Shown: positions 32,211 to 43,889 of the stretch, in pieces
Position numbering within the stretch: position 1 is the stretch's first letter
Layout: each line of letters begins with the position of its first letter
NCBI GenBank assembly: GCA_948567375.1
Contig: OX419758.1
Coordinates: 38,817,001-38,881,000 of the forward strand
Reading direction: 5' to 3'
Source: Lunularia cruciata
Lineage: Eukaryota > Streptophyta > Marchantiopsida > Lunulariales > Lunulariaceae
Length of the DNA stretch: 64,000 bases
Translations under genes and position numbers: made by a program
The notes under the pieces: model-generated
What the model was told of the DNA's origin: nothing
The model's database searches: none
The model's input: the letters and a program-made list of their open reading frames with translations, nothing else

Positions 32211-35200
32211 GGACACCTCATCCAAAGATTTGAAGTTTGTGATTGTGAGTTGGCTAAAGGTTCTCCACCTTAGGGAAATGAATTTTTAAGAAGATGAAGA
32301 TGAATCCAGAGATTCATCATCTTTGTCTTCCAAAGACTTTGAAGATGAAGTCCAAGTTAATAACTTGGAGTGCTATGAAGTAGAGGTCAAAGATGATCCA
32401 TATGACATCACCTTGGATGAAAATGTTTGGAGGAAGGGGGTTTGACTGCAGTTTGACTCAACTTAAGCTGAGTCAATCACGTTAAAGGAGTGATCAACCC
32501 CAATGACTGTCAATATGTTGTCTTGTCCAAAGGCAAATTTTGAAAATTATGAAGATAATCACTTTGAAGGAGTTGGCAGGTTATGTTGCCCTATTTATAG
32601 AGTACCAAGATGTATTCACCTGGCCAATTGATCAAATGCCAGGTATTTTGTGCCAATCTGGAGAACATCAAATTGATCTTGTTGAAGGTGCACTTCCGGT
32701 GCATCAATGATAGTATCAACTGAACCCAAAGTACTTGCTCTTGGTGAAAGATGAAATTGACAAGTACTTGGAGGCTGGAATAATCTTTCTTTTCTTGAGT
32801 AGTGAGTGGGTTTCTCCCATTGTCATTGTTCCAAAGAAGAAGATTGGGAAGATTTGTGTGTGCCAAGATTTCCGGAAATTGCATGTGGTCACAAGGAGAT
32901 CATCATCCCTTACCTTTTTGCCGATACAATTTTGGACCAAGTAGTTGGTCATCCTTCCTATAGCTTTCTCAATGGATTGTGAGGCTATAATCAAGTATCC
33001 ATTTGAGAAGAAGGCAAGGATAAAACCACATTCACCACCAATTGGGGCACCTTTGCTTACACTCAAATGCCCTTCGGGTTGTGTAATGCTCCCGTTACTT
33101 TCTAGTGGATGATGAATGTAATCTTCAAAGATTTTGTGTATAAATTTGTGGAAATCTTCATTGAGGATTTTTGTGTGTTTGGACAAAGAGAAGTACATTT
33201 GGATTACCTTTGCCAAACTTTTGAAAGGTGTCAATTTGCCAACTTATCATTACATCCAAAGAAATGCTTCTTTGCAATGAAAGAAGGTATTCTTCTAGGG
33301 CATCAGTTCTCAAGCCAAGGTATTGAAGTTGATGTCAAGAAGGTGAAAGTTATCTCAACTTTGGAATCCCCTCAAATCATTCAAGAGCTGAAGGCCTTCA
33401 TGGGACATGTTGGATACTACACATGCTTTGTATCAAATAATGCAGTGCTGGTTGCACCCCTAACAAAGCTTTTGAAGAAGTCCAAAGACTACTTGTGGGA
33501 AGCAAAACAAGAAGAAGCTTTCCAAGTGTCAAAGAAGAAATTGAATTGAAGCACCAATTATGAGGGCCCCAAATTGGGATGCTCTTTTTCATGTGTATGT
33601 GGAAACTTTCTGCATGGCAATTGGAGTTGTCTTAAGTCAAAGAGAAGAGAAGAAGAAAGACTACCCAATTTACTATGCCAATCGACACCTTTTAGTTCCA
33701 GAAAAGAACTATTTGATGACTGAAAGAAGAGCACTCAAAATGGTGTATGCTTGAAAGAAATTTGCCACTATTTGTTGGGATACAAGTTTGTCTTCTATGT
33801 AGATCATTATGCTATGCAAAATTTGGTCAAGAAGGCAGATTTGTCTGGGCAAATTGCAAAATAAATCTTGTTGTTACAAGAATTCACATACATTGTAAAA
33901 GTAAGGAAGGGAGCTTTGCATTCAAATGCAGACTTTTTATCTAGGTTGGAAACTCAAGACCAAGACTTGGAAGTTGATTATCAATTTCTTGATGAAGAGC
34001 TAATCCATTTAATGGCAATGCAATGTATAAGGTATGTGGTAGAATATCACTATCTGCATACTTGCCATTGTCATAAGGGACTAAAGCTGGAGCAAAGTGC
34101 AGTTTTCCTAAGGAAGATAGGACCATAGCAGCTAAGACACAACATTTTATTTAAAATGGGCAAAGGCAAAGTACTTTGGAGATGCTTGGAGGCATGCAAA
34201 GTCAGAGGAGTAATTGAGTCCTTACACTAAGAAGCATCGGGAGGACACTATACCCTGAAGAATATTGTAAAGAAGATTCTTTCATTGGAGTACTGGTGGC
34301 CTATGATGTATAAGGACACTCATGCCCATATCCAAAGTTGTGATACTGTGAAAGAACAAGAAAGTAGATGGCTACTTCCTAGTGGCCTTTGAGACCAAGT
34401 TTACCATTGGCTCCATTTAAGAAATGAGGAATTAATTTTGTGGACCCAATTCAACCGGTGACCCAATTCACAAGGAAGATATACATCCTAGTATTCAGTA
34501 ATTATGCTACCAAGATGGTTGAAGTAGAGGCAACTTAAAGGGATGATGCATACACAATCACAAATTCTTTTTTCCAAAACATCATTTCACGTTATAAATG
34601 TCCTTTGGAATTGGTTAGTGATCAGGGGACCTATTTTTTGAACTCCATGGTGGAAGCATTAATCAAGTCCTTCTAGATTAAACATTAGAAGACAACTCCT
34701 TACAATCTAAAAAAATCAAATAGACTAATGGAGAAGGCTAATGGATTATTGTGCAAAATTTTGGACAAGGTGATGGTCAATTATGCCTACATTTGGGACA
34801 TAAAGTTACTTGCAGCTTTGTGGACATATCAAATGATTGAAAAGATTACAAACAAGCAAACTCCATATTTCTTGACATATGGCTTGCATCCCATGCTACC
34901 AATTGAATTTGAAGTACCGTCTTATTGGATCTTTGAGAGGAGCAATTGTCGGAGGAAGAAAGTAAAGATCTTCAGATTCATTAATGGATGTGGTTAGAAG
35001 AGAAAAAAGATGATGCAATGCAAACCACAAAGAAAGTACAAGAGCAGTAAAAAGTCAGGCATGATAAGAAAATTAAGGTTGTTGTTGTTCAAAAGTGCAA
35101 TTTGGTGTTGTTATATGACAATTACCAAATATTTTTCTAGGCAAGCTGCACTTGTGGTGGATGGAGCCATACCGTCAATGCACATCTATGAAAATGGCTC

Positions 35201-35267
35201 TATTCAACTTGCAGACCTGGCAGGAAATCCATTTGTTACTCAAGTGAACAGGTGGATAGTTCCATAA
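32211..35267 (+). pseudogene. A2 pol: RT, RNase H, integrase of a second gypsy lineage
   Basis: RT begins at LLVKDEIDKYLEAGII (32735 on), then SEWVSPIVIVPKKK, TTFTTNWGTFAYTQMPFGLCNAP (33032-33090), the catalytic site as FIEDFCVFG (33158-33184; first Asp changed to Glu), GILLGHQFSSQGIEVDVKKV and FMGHVGYY (33290-33417). RNase H has VYVETFCMAIGVVLSQ (about 33593-33640; Asp to Glu) and RKGALHSNADFLSRL (33906-33950). Integrase has EASGGHYTLKNIVKKIL (about 34233-34280), LVSDQGTYFLN (about 34613-34645) and a decayed NRLMEKANGLL (about 34719-34750). The C-terminal tail is NGSIQLADLAGNPFVTQVN (about 35202-35255), ending at TAA near 35265. The tail style fits Athila/Tat-type elements without a chromodomain. 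Multiple stops. Confidence 0.8.
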
Positions 35268-35762
35268 ATATTGGACCATGGACCCAAACTTGTATAAAGA
35301 AACCAAAGCCGGTGTTTGCGAGAGCGCTCACATTTGAAGAAGGGTTATGTGGTACCTACATTTTTTGTTTTTTTCCAAGTTTTAAGGAAGAACTGCATTT
35401 GTAAAGCCAAAGAAGGGGCAAATGGGGAAGAAACACAAAGAATCTTGTGTTTTGGTGTAAAATCAAAGTCAACCTTGGATCAAAGTTAGAAGGACTCAGG
35501 TCAGACCGACAAAAGTATGAAGTTGAAGATAAGGCACTTTGTTTTGGGATGCACAACCCAATCCAAAGAACTTGTAATAATTTTTCCTTTGGTTTTTCCA
35601 ATCAAGAACGTACATGGGAAGAAAGTGCCTACCTTGGACCAAGGTGACCTTGAAAGTGATAGGAACCAACCCGCAAAGTAGGTGGGTAAACAGAGAAATG
35701 ACTAAAGAATGACCAATCAGCAAAGGACTATAAAATTGAGATTTTGCTGAGGAAGTGCTGCA
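35268..35762 (+). other. Leader between pol and NW ORF in A2
   Basis: Non-coding. Contains GGTACCTACATTTTTTG at about 35351, the same junction sequence that bounds A1 and A3, then sequence shared with A1 and A3 leaders (AAAGCCAAAGAAGGGG, ACCTTGGxTCAAA). Confidence 0.5.
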
Positions 35763-37830
35763 ATGTCTAGAAGGTATCTTATTCCTATTCAAAGTAGACC
35801 TGAAGGAATGCAAACTGCAGGTTGCAAGAGGAATGGGTTAGAGTCTTGGGTTTGATCTTTCATAAGCAGAGAGTGAGGATGTACACAATGGCCTCAAAGG
35901 GAAATAAGAAGAGTGCAATGAGGGGTCTTGCAATTCGTTGATTAGATGTAGTGGTAAGGATCAAAGTCTTGTCCAAACTTTGCATCACATTTTTGGCTTG
36001 GAATTGGAATTTGAGCTTTCTAGGGTTCATGGCAAAAATTAGTGCCAATAATTGTAAGGACGGGCCCAAGCACAAAGGAAAGAGAGGAAATTTGGTTTGA
36101 TGGACTAAGCTGGATTGGAAATTAGTCATGGGAAGAGAAGTAGGAGAGGTAGGAGTCACATTCTATCAAAAGTGTGATGCTTTGGAAAAAACTGCCGAGG
36201 TGAGGAATTTTTTCTTTCTTTCAGACCTTGCACTAAGAAGAGGTACAAGGAGGATAGTTACAAGGATCCAGTACAAAGAGAGATCATGAGTGCAATGATG
36301 GCTATGTTCAAGCCAGAGCAAACCACCTATGTAACATTGCAGTAGGTAGTATGCTTTCATCGGATATTTGCAAGAGAAGCGGTGGACTAAGCAAGAGAAG
36401 CAAATGGGGATGAACAATATAACAGAAAGTAGGTTCTTGAAGGTAATGATTATTACCTAAAGAGTGGAAAGGAGAAGATAGTGGCAGTGGACATCCCAAT
36501 GCCAAGAAAGAGAAGTAGACCAAAATGACAAATTACGTTGATATAGCCCCAGAAGATACGAAGATTCAATCCAAAGCCAATGACAGTGAAGGAATTGAAC
36601 TTGGAGGAAGAATCGGAAGGAGAAACATAGTCAAAGGGAGAAGCCTCGGGAGTAGAAGAAGAATTTACATTGCAGAGTGAAGAGTCTAGTAGTGGTAGTG
36701 AAGGAGAGGCCAAAGGTCAGCAATCAAGAGAAAGGATTACTAGAGAAGAAGAGTGTGCGTTCCATGAGGTGATTGATCGCATGGAAGGAGGAGACAAGCC
36801 ATGTCTGGAGTTGCCAACAGATGAGCTACAAGATGAATGTGTAGGAGAGGGTGCCTTGGTCTTTCCAACGTAGGAAGAACAAAGAGAAGTGCTCATGTGG
36901 TTATCGCCAGACCAAGTAAAGTTGAGGAAGAAGAAGAGAGCTTGGAGGGCGAGACATTGAAGATACAAAGATCATGTCTTTGGGGTAAGGCACCAGTTGA
37001 AGAAATGCATACCAGAGATAAAGACAAAAGAGAAAATGAAGGAAGAGATGGCAGAGTTGGGTACCTATTGAAAATTGTCTATCCTTTGTTGGTGCTTCTG
37101 TAGTAGAAGAAAGCAGATCTGAGGAGCCATCATCCAGAAGTGAGGGATGAGTTAGAGATAGTGAAGAAATGGAGTGAGAAGACCTCAGAGTTGAGGAGTT
37201 AGCTAACTTGAGGAGAGAAGGAAGCCAAAGAACTTTGGGCTGAAGCAGTTCTTTGGAGGAAAAGCTGCATTGGAAGTGGAACAAAGTAGGGAAAAGGTAG
37301 TTCCAAGTGTGGACTTGGATTCAATAAGAGTAGTTGTCAAGGGGTTGAAAGCAATGTTGAGTACAAAAGCTGAAGGGAATTTGGAGAAAGTGAGACTGCA
37401 TGAGTTGAAGCTGATTGTGCAAGAAACTCGGAATAGGAAGGCAAAAGATGTAAGTTGAACAATCTTTTGATTTGTTTGAGAGGGAGTAGATAGGAAGATG
37501 TTAGAAGTAGGAGACAATGTCTATCTCACATTAGATTTTGTAAGGTGAGACTTAGATAGACTTCATAGTGAAATGAAGATGAATACAAAGTACAAAGTTG
37601 TAGAAGTAGGAGTGCTGGTGTCTTTGGGTGAGTTACTTAAGATATAAGAGAAGAGTAGGTAGGATAAAGAAGTAGATAGGGTACCCATGTCTACAATTGT
37701 AGTTCAAAGTGAAGAGATAATAGAAATAGCAGATTTAGGAGTAGGATTAGAGAGATCCAAAGAAGAAGAAGTGATAGGAGGAACATCGGGTTTGGAAGCC
37801 AAAGTTGAGGTTGACTTTGGATCAGTTTAG
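35763..37830 (+). pseudogene. NW ORF copy A2
   Basis: Same order as A1, from ATG 35763 to TAG 37828-37830, but shortened. SYKDPVQREIMSAMMAMF (36258-36311) is followed by a TAG (36343-36345), CFHRIFAREAVD (36349-36387), and then the conserved Trp codon as TAA (36388-36390), the same state as in A1. About 170 bp are then missing: it jumps to EANGDEQYNRK, skipping the HFYFGLN block. An acidic region follows (36580-36860, EESSSGSEGEAKGQQ), then a coiled coil with a second deletion near 37265. The N-terminal part has LDVVVRIKVLSKLCITFLAW (about 35945-36005) and DGPKHKGKRG (about 36060). Confidence 0.65.
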
Positions 37831-37872
37831 AAACAGATTTGAGATCTGAAGAGGCAAATGTGAAGAAGTGGT

Positions 37873-38622
37873 TGATCATTTTGGATCTACAAGTTGGTCA
37901 AGTTGTTATAGAACAGTATTTTTGTTAGTAACTATCAAAGTGCTTAGCCTATTTAAAAGAAAGAATTCACAATGTTATGTTGTTCAATATTTGTATTTTT
38001 GAAGTTGAGTAAAGTGAAGTACTATAACTCAGTGCTCATCGTTTAGCTTAATTCCAAGTATCAATCTTGTGTGTGTTTGTGAGTGTTTAGAGAAATTCAA
38101 AGTGCAAATGAGTGAGATTTTTGGATGTTGGATTCCACATCTTTGATATCATTTTTTGTGTGTGATCTTGAGTGGATAGCAATCAAAGCAATGCCTTGAT
38201 AGATACGTGAGGAATTGTAGTGTTAGTAGTATTCTACATTGGTGAGTGCAATACAAGATTGATGCAAAGCAATTTTGATTGAGGAAGTTGTGCCTTCAAT
38301 GGAGAGGTGGAACACAATTTTGAGGTTAGTCATTTTGCAATGAAGTAGCTTTATTTGGAAGAATCAGAATCATCACAATCAAAGTTTGTTGGAAAGATTT
38401 GATGATATTGTGATTATCAAGTATAAACTTGTGACAAGACTGCAAATTAGTGCTTGTTACTCTCTTCTGGGTGTGGTTTCTACCTTAGAGACTAAAGAAG
38501 AAATCAAGGAGAACTACATTGTGACTGTTTACTTTGTATTTGACCATCTTTGACTTGTATCTTTATGGGAACAAACTTTACTTATTGATTACCAAAAAGG
38601 TGATAGTTCCCAACTTGTCATA
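37873..38622 (+). repeat. NW-A LTR of A2
   Basis: Starts TGATCATTTTGGATC and ends near ACTTGTCATA; ~750 bp, the same length as the inverted LTR of A3. TATTTAAAA at 37950-37958. A GAGTGAGAT..GGATGTTGGATTCCACATC block and the conserved CTCTTCTGGGTGTGG.TTCTACC lie downstream. The 5' partner is not in the window, so the ends are inferred from A2/A3 comparison. Confidence 0.6.
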
Positions 38623-39508
38623 GCTCCCATTCAAAATTAAGATCCTTCTATTGGGTTGCAAGCTTCTCCACTAGTTTTTGGATCTTCTATGCAAAGCTCT
38701 CCCAATTGTTGCATTGATATGGCTATGTACCTATCCTTTTTTTTCAATGTCTATGTTCATAATACATCTCTTTTGAAACTACAAGTTCTTTGAGCTATGT
38801 GAGCTCCTTTGGGTCTACCATGCCTTCTTGTTGATTCAAGTATTGCTCTTGCATTGACTTTTACTTGCTTCAACAAAGAGTTGCACCTTGAGTCTTGTGA
38901 TTTAACCTTAGGCTATAGCTAATTTGTTTGACATCTCCTTCTTTTCCAAATAAGTGCTTTGGATAGTGCTTTTGAGATACTCTATCAACCTTAGGTAGTT
39001 GTTTACATCAGGTTGTATATCTTAGTAGAAAGGCAACAAATCCTACATTAGCTTCAAAGTGGGTGCTAGCATATGGACAACCCACATAGACATTGGTAAA
39101 CCTCATATGGCAGATGTCTAATTTTTTTCTTGCAGCGGTCTTATAAGGTTTATCTTCTCTTGGTTGACATTTCCATCCCCTTCTCTTCATTGGGTGGCAT
39201 TGTCTACCTTGAGAGGCATCAAGGTGCTCCTCACTTTTAGCACCACTTTGGAGCATGACCCCAATTCTCCTTCTTGGTCTATTGTCTCATCTAATTGTGC
39301 TTGTGTAGGGTAATCTAGCAAAGCTAGCATCTATTCTATGGTCAAGTAGAATTCTTGACTCTTGTATTTTCCTTTCTCCACACTTATAGGTTCTTTCTTC
39401 TTTTTTGATCTTCCTTAGCTCAAGCTCATTGGTTCATGTCATGGGTCTTTGGATAAACCTCCTTCTGGTGGGTCTTTTACCTATTGAAACAAAATACCTG
39501 GGTTGTTT
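38623..39508 (-). pseudogene. Possible NW-B coiled-coil remnant B5
   Basis: Minus-strand broken frames are Gln/Glu/Lys-rich (QEQYLNQQEGMVDPKELT, about 38857-38805) and include a basic stretch, KRRGWKCQPREDKPYKTAARK (39192-39130, read with one join). Similar in composition to the NW-B tails but without the diagnostic NW block, so the assignment is weak. Confidence 0.3.
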
Positions 39509-40202
39509 TGTAAGCCAGAATGTCTTTCACTCAAGTTGAACCTCCAATGGCTATTATGGTAGCACATTATGGACTAAGAAGGCAAGGAACCCCATCTCTA
39601 TCATACCACTCCAAGGCTAGAAATGCAATACTCAAGACATTACTCACTACAAAACCCAATGAAAGAGATAATTTCAAATGAAAGGATAATGAGTACCTCC
39701 TCATCCCTAGCTTATATACGTGTGAAATAGTTACACACCAATGTTACTAATTACTAGAATAGCTCAAGTTACTATGATAAAAGTCATATAAAGTCTAAAG
39801 TCTAAAAGAATATCCATACATAAGGGAATAACCCCATAAGTAGATGGTCTTATCCTCACCTACTAACTAAGTCAAGGATTCTTTCACATAAACTATTCTT
39901 GGACTATAGAAAATTTTGCACCAACAAGACTTGTAGGCACAAGATTCTCAACTCTTTACTTAAAGCCAAATAACTAGGAATAATACTAAGTCAATACACT
40001 AGAAGGAAAAATAGTGATGCTCATTCTTTTCCTTTCCTCTAGAATAGGGTCACCATTATCTATCATTAGCTAGGACTAACTCTAACTAATCATGACTAAT
40101 GTGGAATCTTGGCTAAATTCCATATAGATAATATTTCTTAACTATTTTCAATACCAAACTTAAGGTCCTTATAGAGCATAAATGCACTAATGGGTGTTAC
40201 CA
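39509..40202 (-). repeat. Solo LTR of the E family
   Basis: Reads TGTAAGCCAGAATGTC ... GGGTGTTACCA on the plus strand, aligned throughout with other minus-strand LTRs but strongly diverged. No adjoining PBS or pol. No clear target duplication (TGTTT left, TTTGA right). Confidence 0.8.
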
Positions 40203-40345
40203 TTTGAGATATCACTTACTTCTATGTCATGCCATTTGTAATGTTGCATGTAGATTGCTCAAACACCAAAGTTGTAGAGATACTAGTTAGAGGTATTTTA
40301 GCAGTCACTCATAGACTATTTCAATGGTAAGATTTTGTGTTATGG
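40203..40345. other. Unassigned sequence
   Basis: Short non-coding stretch between the solo LTR and the direct repeat; nothing recognised. Confidence 0.3.
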
Positions 40346-40670
40346 GTATTGATTTCATGGTGGAGCCCACTGTCACTTTGCATCATTTGCACCATTGGGT
40401 GTGCTATAAGCGAGACTATTAGTGTTTTAGACCAAGCTCAAGTCCAAGGGTATACTTTTGAAGTGCATCTCTAGAGAGCTCACTTTTTTATGTTGAGCCT
40501 TCAAGTTCCTGGCTATGGTGGATAGAGGTAGGTGAGCATCACCTGGATTCTCTTAGCTAGAGTGGGTGTGGCTTGATTGTAATCAATCCTAGTTGTTGGC
40601 AGTTTATAGAATGATAGATCAAATATCAATTTGAGTTGAGTTGATTTGACTGGTGTAAACAAACTGATTA
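40346..40670. repeat. Dispersed direct repeat, copy 1 (~325 bp)
   Basis: Matches 44583-44909 in the same orientation (TTCATGGTGG.GCCC, CTCAAGTCCA.GGGTATAC, GAGAGCTCACTT, ATTCTCTTAGCTAGAGTGG, GTTGTTGGCAGTTT blocks). Not coding in either copy. Confidence 0.85.
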
Positions 40671-41017
40671 CAGCAGAGAAGTGAGGTCAATCGGAAATTT
40701 GGTGCAAGAACTACGTGTGTTGGTATTATCTCCAAACTTGGTGGATCGTTGGTTGCTTGATCAAAGTTTAGGTTTTCCTTGGTGTGTAGAAGCTTGTTGA
40801 TTGATGCAAATTTGGCAATAAAGCAAACAATGTGCGGAAGCACTGGCCAAATTTTGAGCAAAGAGAAGCAATTATCAAGTAGTAGTTGTGATTTTGAACT
40901 CAATAGGTGAAAGCAAGACCAATTTGTTGCAAGTTGGGCTTAGAAAGTGAAATTGAGGTGAAGTTGGGAACCTACCCTCATGAATTTGTGATTTAGAGAA
41001 ACTTGTTTTTTCAATTT
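40671..41017. other. Unassigned sequence
   Basis: No ORF or repeat recognised, apart from short open stretches on the minus strand without any known motif. Confidence 0.3.
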
Positions 41018-41380
41018 GGCTTGAGTGAAGAGTTAGTAGAGGATTCGGTGGTCAGCCATTTTTAGGGTTTACTTCAGATTTTTGCTGGAGTTTACGTCAA
41101 ATTTTGGCCAGATTTGGAGGAGTTTTGACAGATTTGGAGAGGGTTTGAACTAGCAAGAAGAAAGGTCTCATTTGGCATTTTGAAGAATAGGGTTGTTGGC
41201 TATGAGAGTGGCTTGAGTGAAGAGTTAGTAGAGGATTTGGTGGTCAGCTATTTTTAGGGTTTACTTCAGATTTTTGCGGGAGTTTACGTCAGATTTTGGC
41301 CAGATTTGGAGAGGGTTTGAGGTGGCAAGAAGAAAGGTCTCATTTGGCATTTTGAAGAATAGGGCTGTTGGCTACGAGAG
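41018..41380. repeat. Tandem duplication, 192- and 171-bp units
   Basis: GGCTTGAGTGAAGAGTTAGT starts at 41018 and again at 41210. Both units run through TTTTTAGGGTTTACTTCAGA and AAGAAAGGTCTCATTTGGCA to GTTGGCTA.GAGAG. The second unit lacks ~20 bp (a duplicated GATTTGGAG.. part). Few substitutions, so it is young. Confidence 0.92.
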
Positions 41381-41462
41381 GCTACGTAGGTCTAGAAGGC
41401 TAGCTAGTTTAAAGAAGATATTGGTCATTGTTTGGCAAAATCTGCCCATCCTGCTAGATTGT

Positions 41463-41532
41463 GTGCAATAGGGTTTGACCCTTAGATCTCTAGTTCTTAG
41501 ATTCGTGCCCTAGCCAATTGGTCCACCCGCAC
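41463..41532 (-). ncRNA. tRNA-like / SINE-head-like sequence, probably dead
   Basis: On the minus strand GTGCGGGTGGACCAATTGGC is followed by TAGGGCAC, an imperfect anticodon-like arm, and GGGTCAAACCC, ending TTGCAC. This mimics tRNA order: acceptor GTGC paired with GCAC, box A-like TGGACCAATTGG, box B-like GGGTCAAACCC (cf. GGTTCGANNCC). The anticodon loop lacks U33, so a working tRNA is unlikely. A tRNA pseudogene or the head of a plant SINE is more likely. Confidence 0.4.
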
Positions 41533-42142
41533 TTGTTGTCCTAGTGACTAGCACACTATTATCTATACACTTATAGCTTTGGCTAGGAGAGGCAATTTGA
41601 TCGCATTCTTGGTATCTTAAGACATAGATAGGAACACACTTAATATGTCAAATGCCAAATGGTGCCAGAGTTAGTCTTGTGTTGCTTTATGAGATGGAGG
41701 GTTTTTGTTTAGATTTCTTGTGATTGGACCTCTTCCATTCTATGCTCTTGTTTGTGCACCACGTTTGTGTGAGATGCCTTGATTTTAGAGCATTGGTGCT
41801 CTGGTGTGCTCTTGATGGTGAGGTTGGAGTGATGACCAGTCAAACTACCTTTGTTTCTCTCCGATGAGGCAGGAAGGATGATCTATAGATCTATAGATCA
41901 TGAGAGTGTGTGTTGTGATGGTAAGTTACAGGTCGCTCTTTCCTCTAATGTAGTTGTATCAGTTAAAGTTACATTAGTGTGTAGTGTTCCGTTGGTATTG
42001 GCACTTGGTGGTGCTTAATTGGTGGTGGTTCATGTTGGGGTATTTGCGGTTGTGGTTGCAATTATGGTTGGCAGCTTGTGGTTACTTTGTCAAAATAGAG
42101 ATCTTTGGGGATTCCAGAGGAGATAGCCTTGCAATACGCAAA
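41533..42142. other. Unassigned sequence
   Basis: No ORF recognised. The only structure is a perfect 24-bp palindrome of GATCTATA units at 41878-41901. Confidence 0.35.
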
Positions 42143-43841
42143 TGCTTCTAATGTAGCTAAAGGATGCACTCTTAGTCAATTAGACTAAGATGGGCATGAT
42201 CATCCAATAGCTTATGCTAGTAGGCAAATGGTTTTAGTAGAAATGAAATACTTTGTCATAGAGAGAGAAAAGTTGGTAATGCTCTTTTGTCTCAAGAAGT
42301 TTAGACACTACTTGATTGCAGGGAAATCTACCATTGTCACAAATCACAAGGCCTTGAAGTACATCTTCAACAAGCCTAATGTTGAAGGGAGACTAGCAAG
42401 GTGGATGAAACTCTTGTCTAAGTATGACTACACCATTGAGGATAGGCCAAGAAAGAAACATGAGAATGTTGATTTGTTATCTAGAGCCTATGATCATGAT
42501 GTAGATGAGCCAATGGATGATTCCTTCCTAGATGACAAGCTCATGACAATCTTAGTCACTCAAGAGTTTCCAATGGAGTACAAGGAGATTGTGGATTTTG
42601 TGACAAGAGGTAACTATCCAAAAGAGATGCATGCTAGGGAGAAGAAGGCACTTGCAGCAAGATCTAGACCTTATACAATGATGGAGGATATTCTTTTTCA
42701 CCATTGAGCAGATGGTCTACTTCAAAGAGCAATGGGTAAGGAAGAGTCTGTCCTACTTATGAAGGAGTTCATGAAGGTTTAGTGTGTGGAGGATACTTTA
42801 TAGGAAAGGTGATTGCTTTCAAGATGCTAGATGCAAGTTACCATTAGAGAGGGATTTTCAAGGTTTGTCTTGATTATTGCAAACTTGTCATATTTGTCAA
42901 GCTTTTGCTAGACATTCTACATCCACTCCACCACTTAGATCAATTCCATTGCTAGGACCTTTTGAGAAGTGGAGAATTGATTTGTAGGTCCTCTCAATAG
43001 AACCCCAAGGAACAATCGGTACATTGTGGTAGTTACTGACAACCTTACCAAGTGGGTTGAGACTAGACCATTGAGGGACAAGAATGAATATGAAGTTGGT
43101 AGATTTCTTTATGAATGCATTATCACTAGGTTTGGATGCCCTTTAGAGTTGGTTTCTGATAGAGGAGGAGAGTTTACAGGAAGCATCACTACATCCATGC
43201 TATGACATTTCTCTGTCACACATAGAGTAACTACATCCTATAAGCCAAATTCCAATGGCTTGGCAGAGAAAACCAATCAGGCCTTGTGCATGATGTTGGC
43301 CAAAGATGCAGAAATAGAGGGAGCTAAACATCATTGGGACAAGAGGATTCATGCGGTTTTGTGGGAGTAAAGGACAACCATGAAGACTTCCACAAGATAT
43401 TCTCCATTTCAATTGGTATAAGGTATTGAGTCTACCCTACCTATTCACTTTGATCTTCCTACCTTCCAAAGCATTCATAAGAGATTGAAGAAAGCACAAG
43501 GAAGTGATGCAGAGAAGTCAAGGAAGGAGTAACTCATGGAGTTGGAAGAGGCAAGAGCAGTTGCTATGGTTTGAGTGGATCGAGCCCAAAGGAAACAAAA
43601 GGAGAGCTATGACAAGAGGCAAGGCAAGAAGAACATGGAGCGTTTCAAAGAAGGTGATTGGGTAATGTTGTTTGATTCTATTTGATTCAAGAGAGTACAA
43701 AAGAAGTTTTTGCCTAAGTACTTTGGACCTTTCATAATGGAGAAGGTGTGGGGCAATTACACCTTTGATCTCAAGGAGTTGGGAGGAAGACACTTTGATA
43801 GGATTAACCATGATAAGTTGAAGATGTATCATAGAAAGTAG
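42143..43841 (+). pseudogene. E3 RNase H and integrase
   Basis: The 159-codon open stretch 42228-42707 holds RNase H (LFCLKKFRHYLIAGKSTIVT, NHKALKYIFNKPNVEGRLAR; TDH of the other copies reads TNH) and the linker (FVTRGNYPKEMHAREKKAL). The integrase zinc region is frameshifted near 42770-42890 (YCKLVIFVK-like instead of CKTCHVC). Core: RIDLVGPL with the Asp kept but bases lost around 42980, LVSDRGGEFTGS (43146-43180, second Asp), and NGLAEKTNQAL (43256-43288, Glu kept). The C-terminal RHFDRINHDKLKMYHRK ends at TAG 43839-43841. Confidence 0.8.
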
Positions 43842-43889
43842 AGAGACCTTCACTTTGAGGACAAAGTGAAAACTTAGTCCGAGGGTAAA

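Larger units (their letters stand above)
32211..38622 (+). mobile_element. A2: NW-A retroelement with gypsy pol, 5'-truncated
   Basis: Order on the plus strand: protease remnant/RT/RNase H/integrase (32211-35267), leader, NW ORF (35763-37830), then a ~750-bp LTR (37873-38622). The 5' LTR, gag and most of the protease are missing because E2 and its flank end at 32210. This is the only NW copy with a pol. The pol differs clearly from that of the E family. Confidence 0.65.

Noticed and set aside
32716-33234. 172-codon minus-strand frame opposite the A2 RT
   Set aside because: The plus strand carries recognisable RT motifs; the minus frame has none.
41878-41901. Perfect 24-bp palindrome of GATCTATA units
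   Set aside because: A short tandem of a self-complementary 10-mer; no evidence of function and likely chance slippage.
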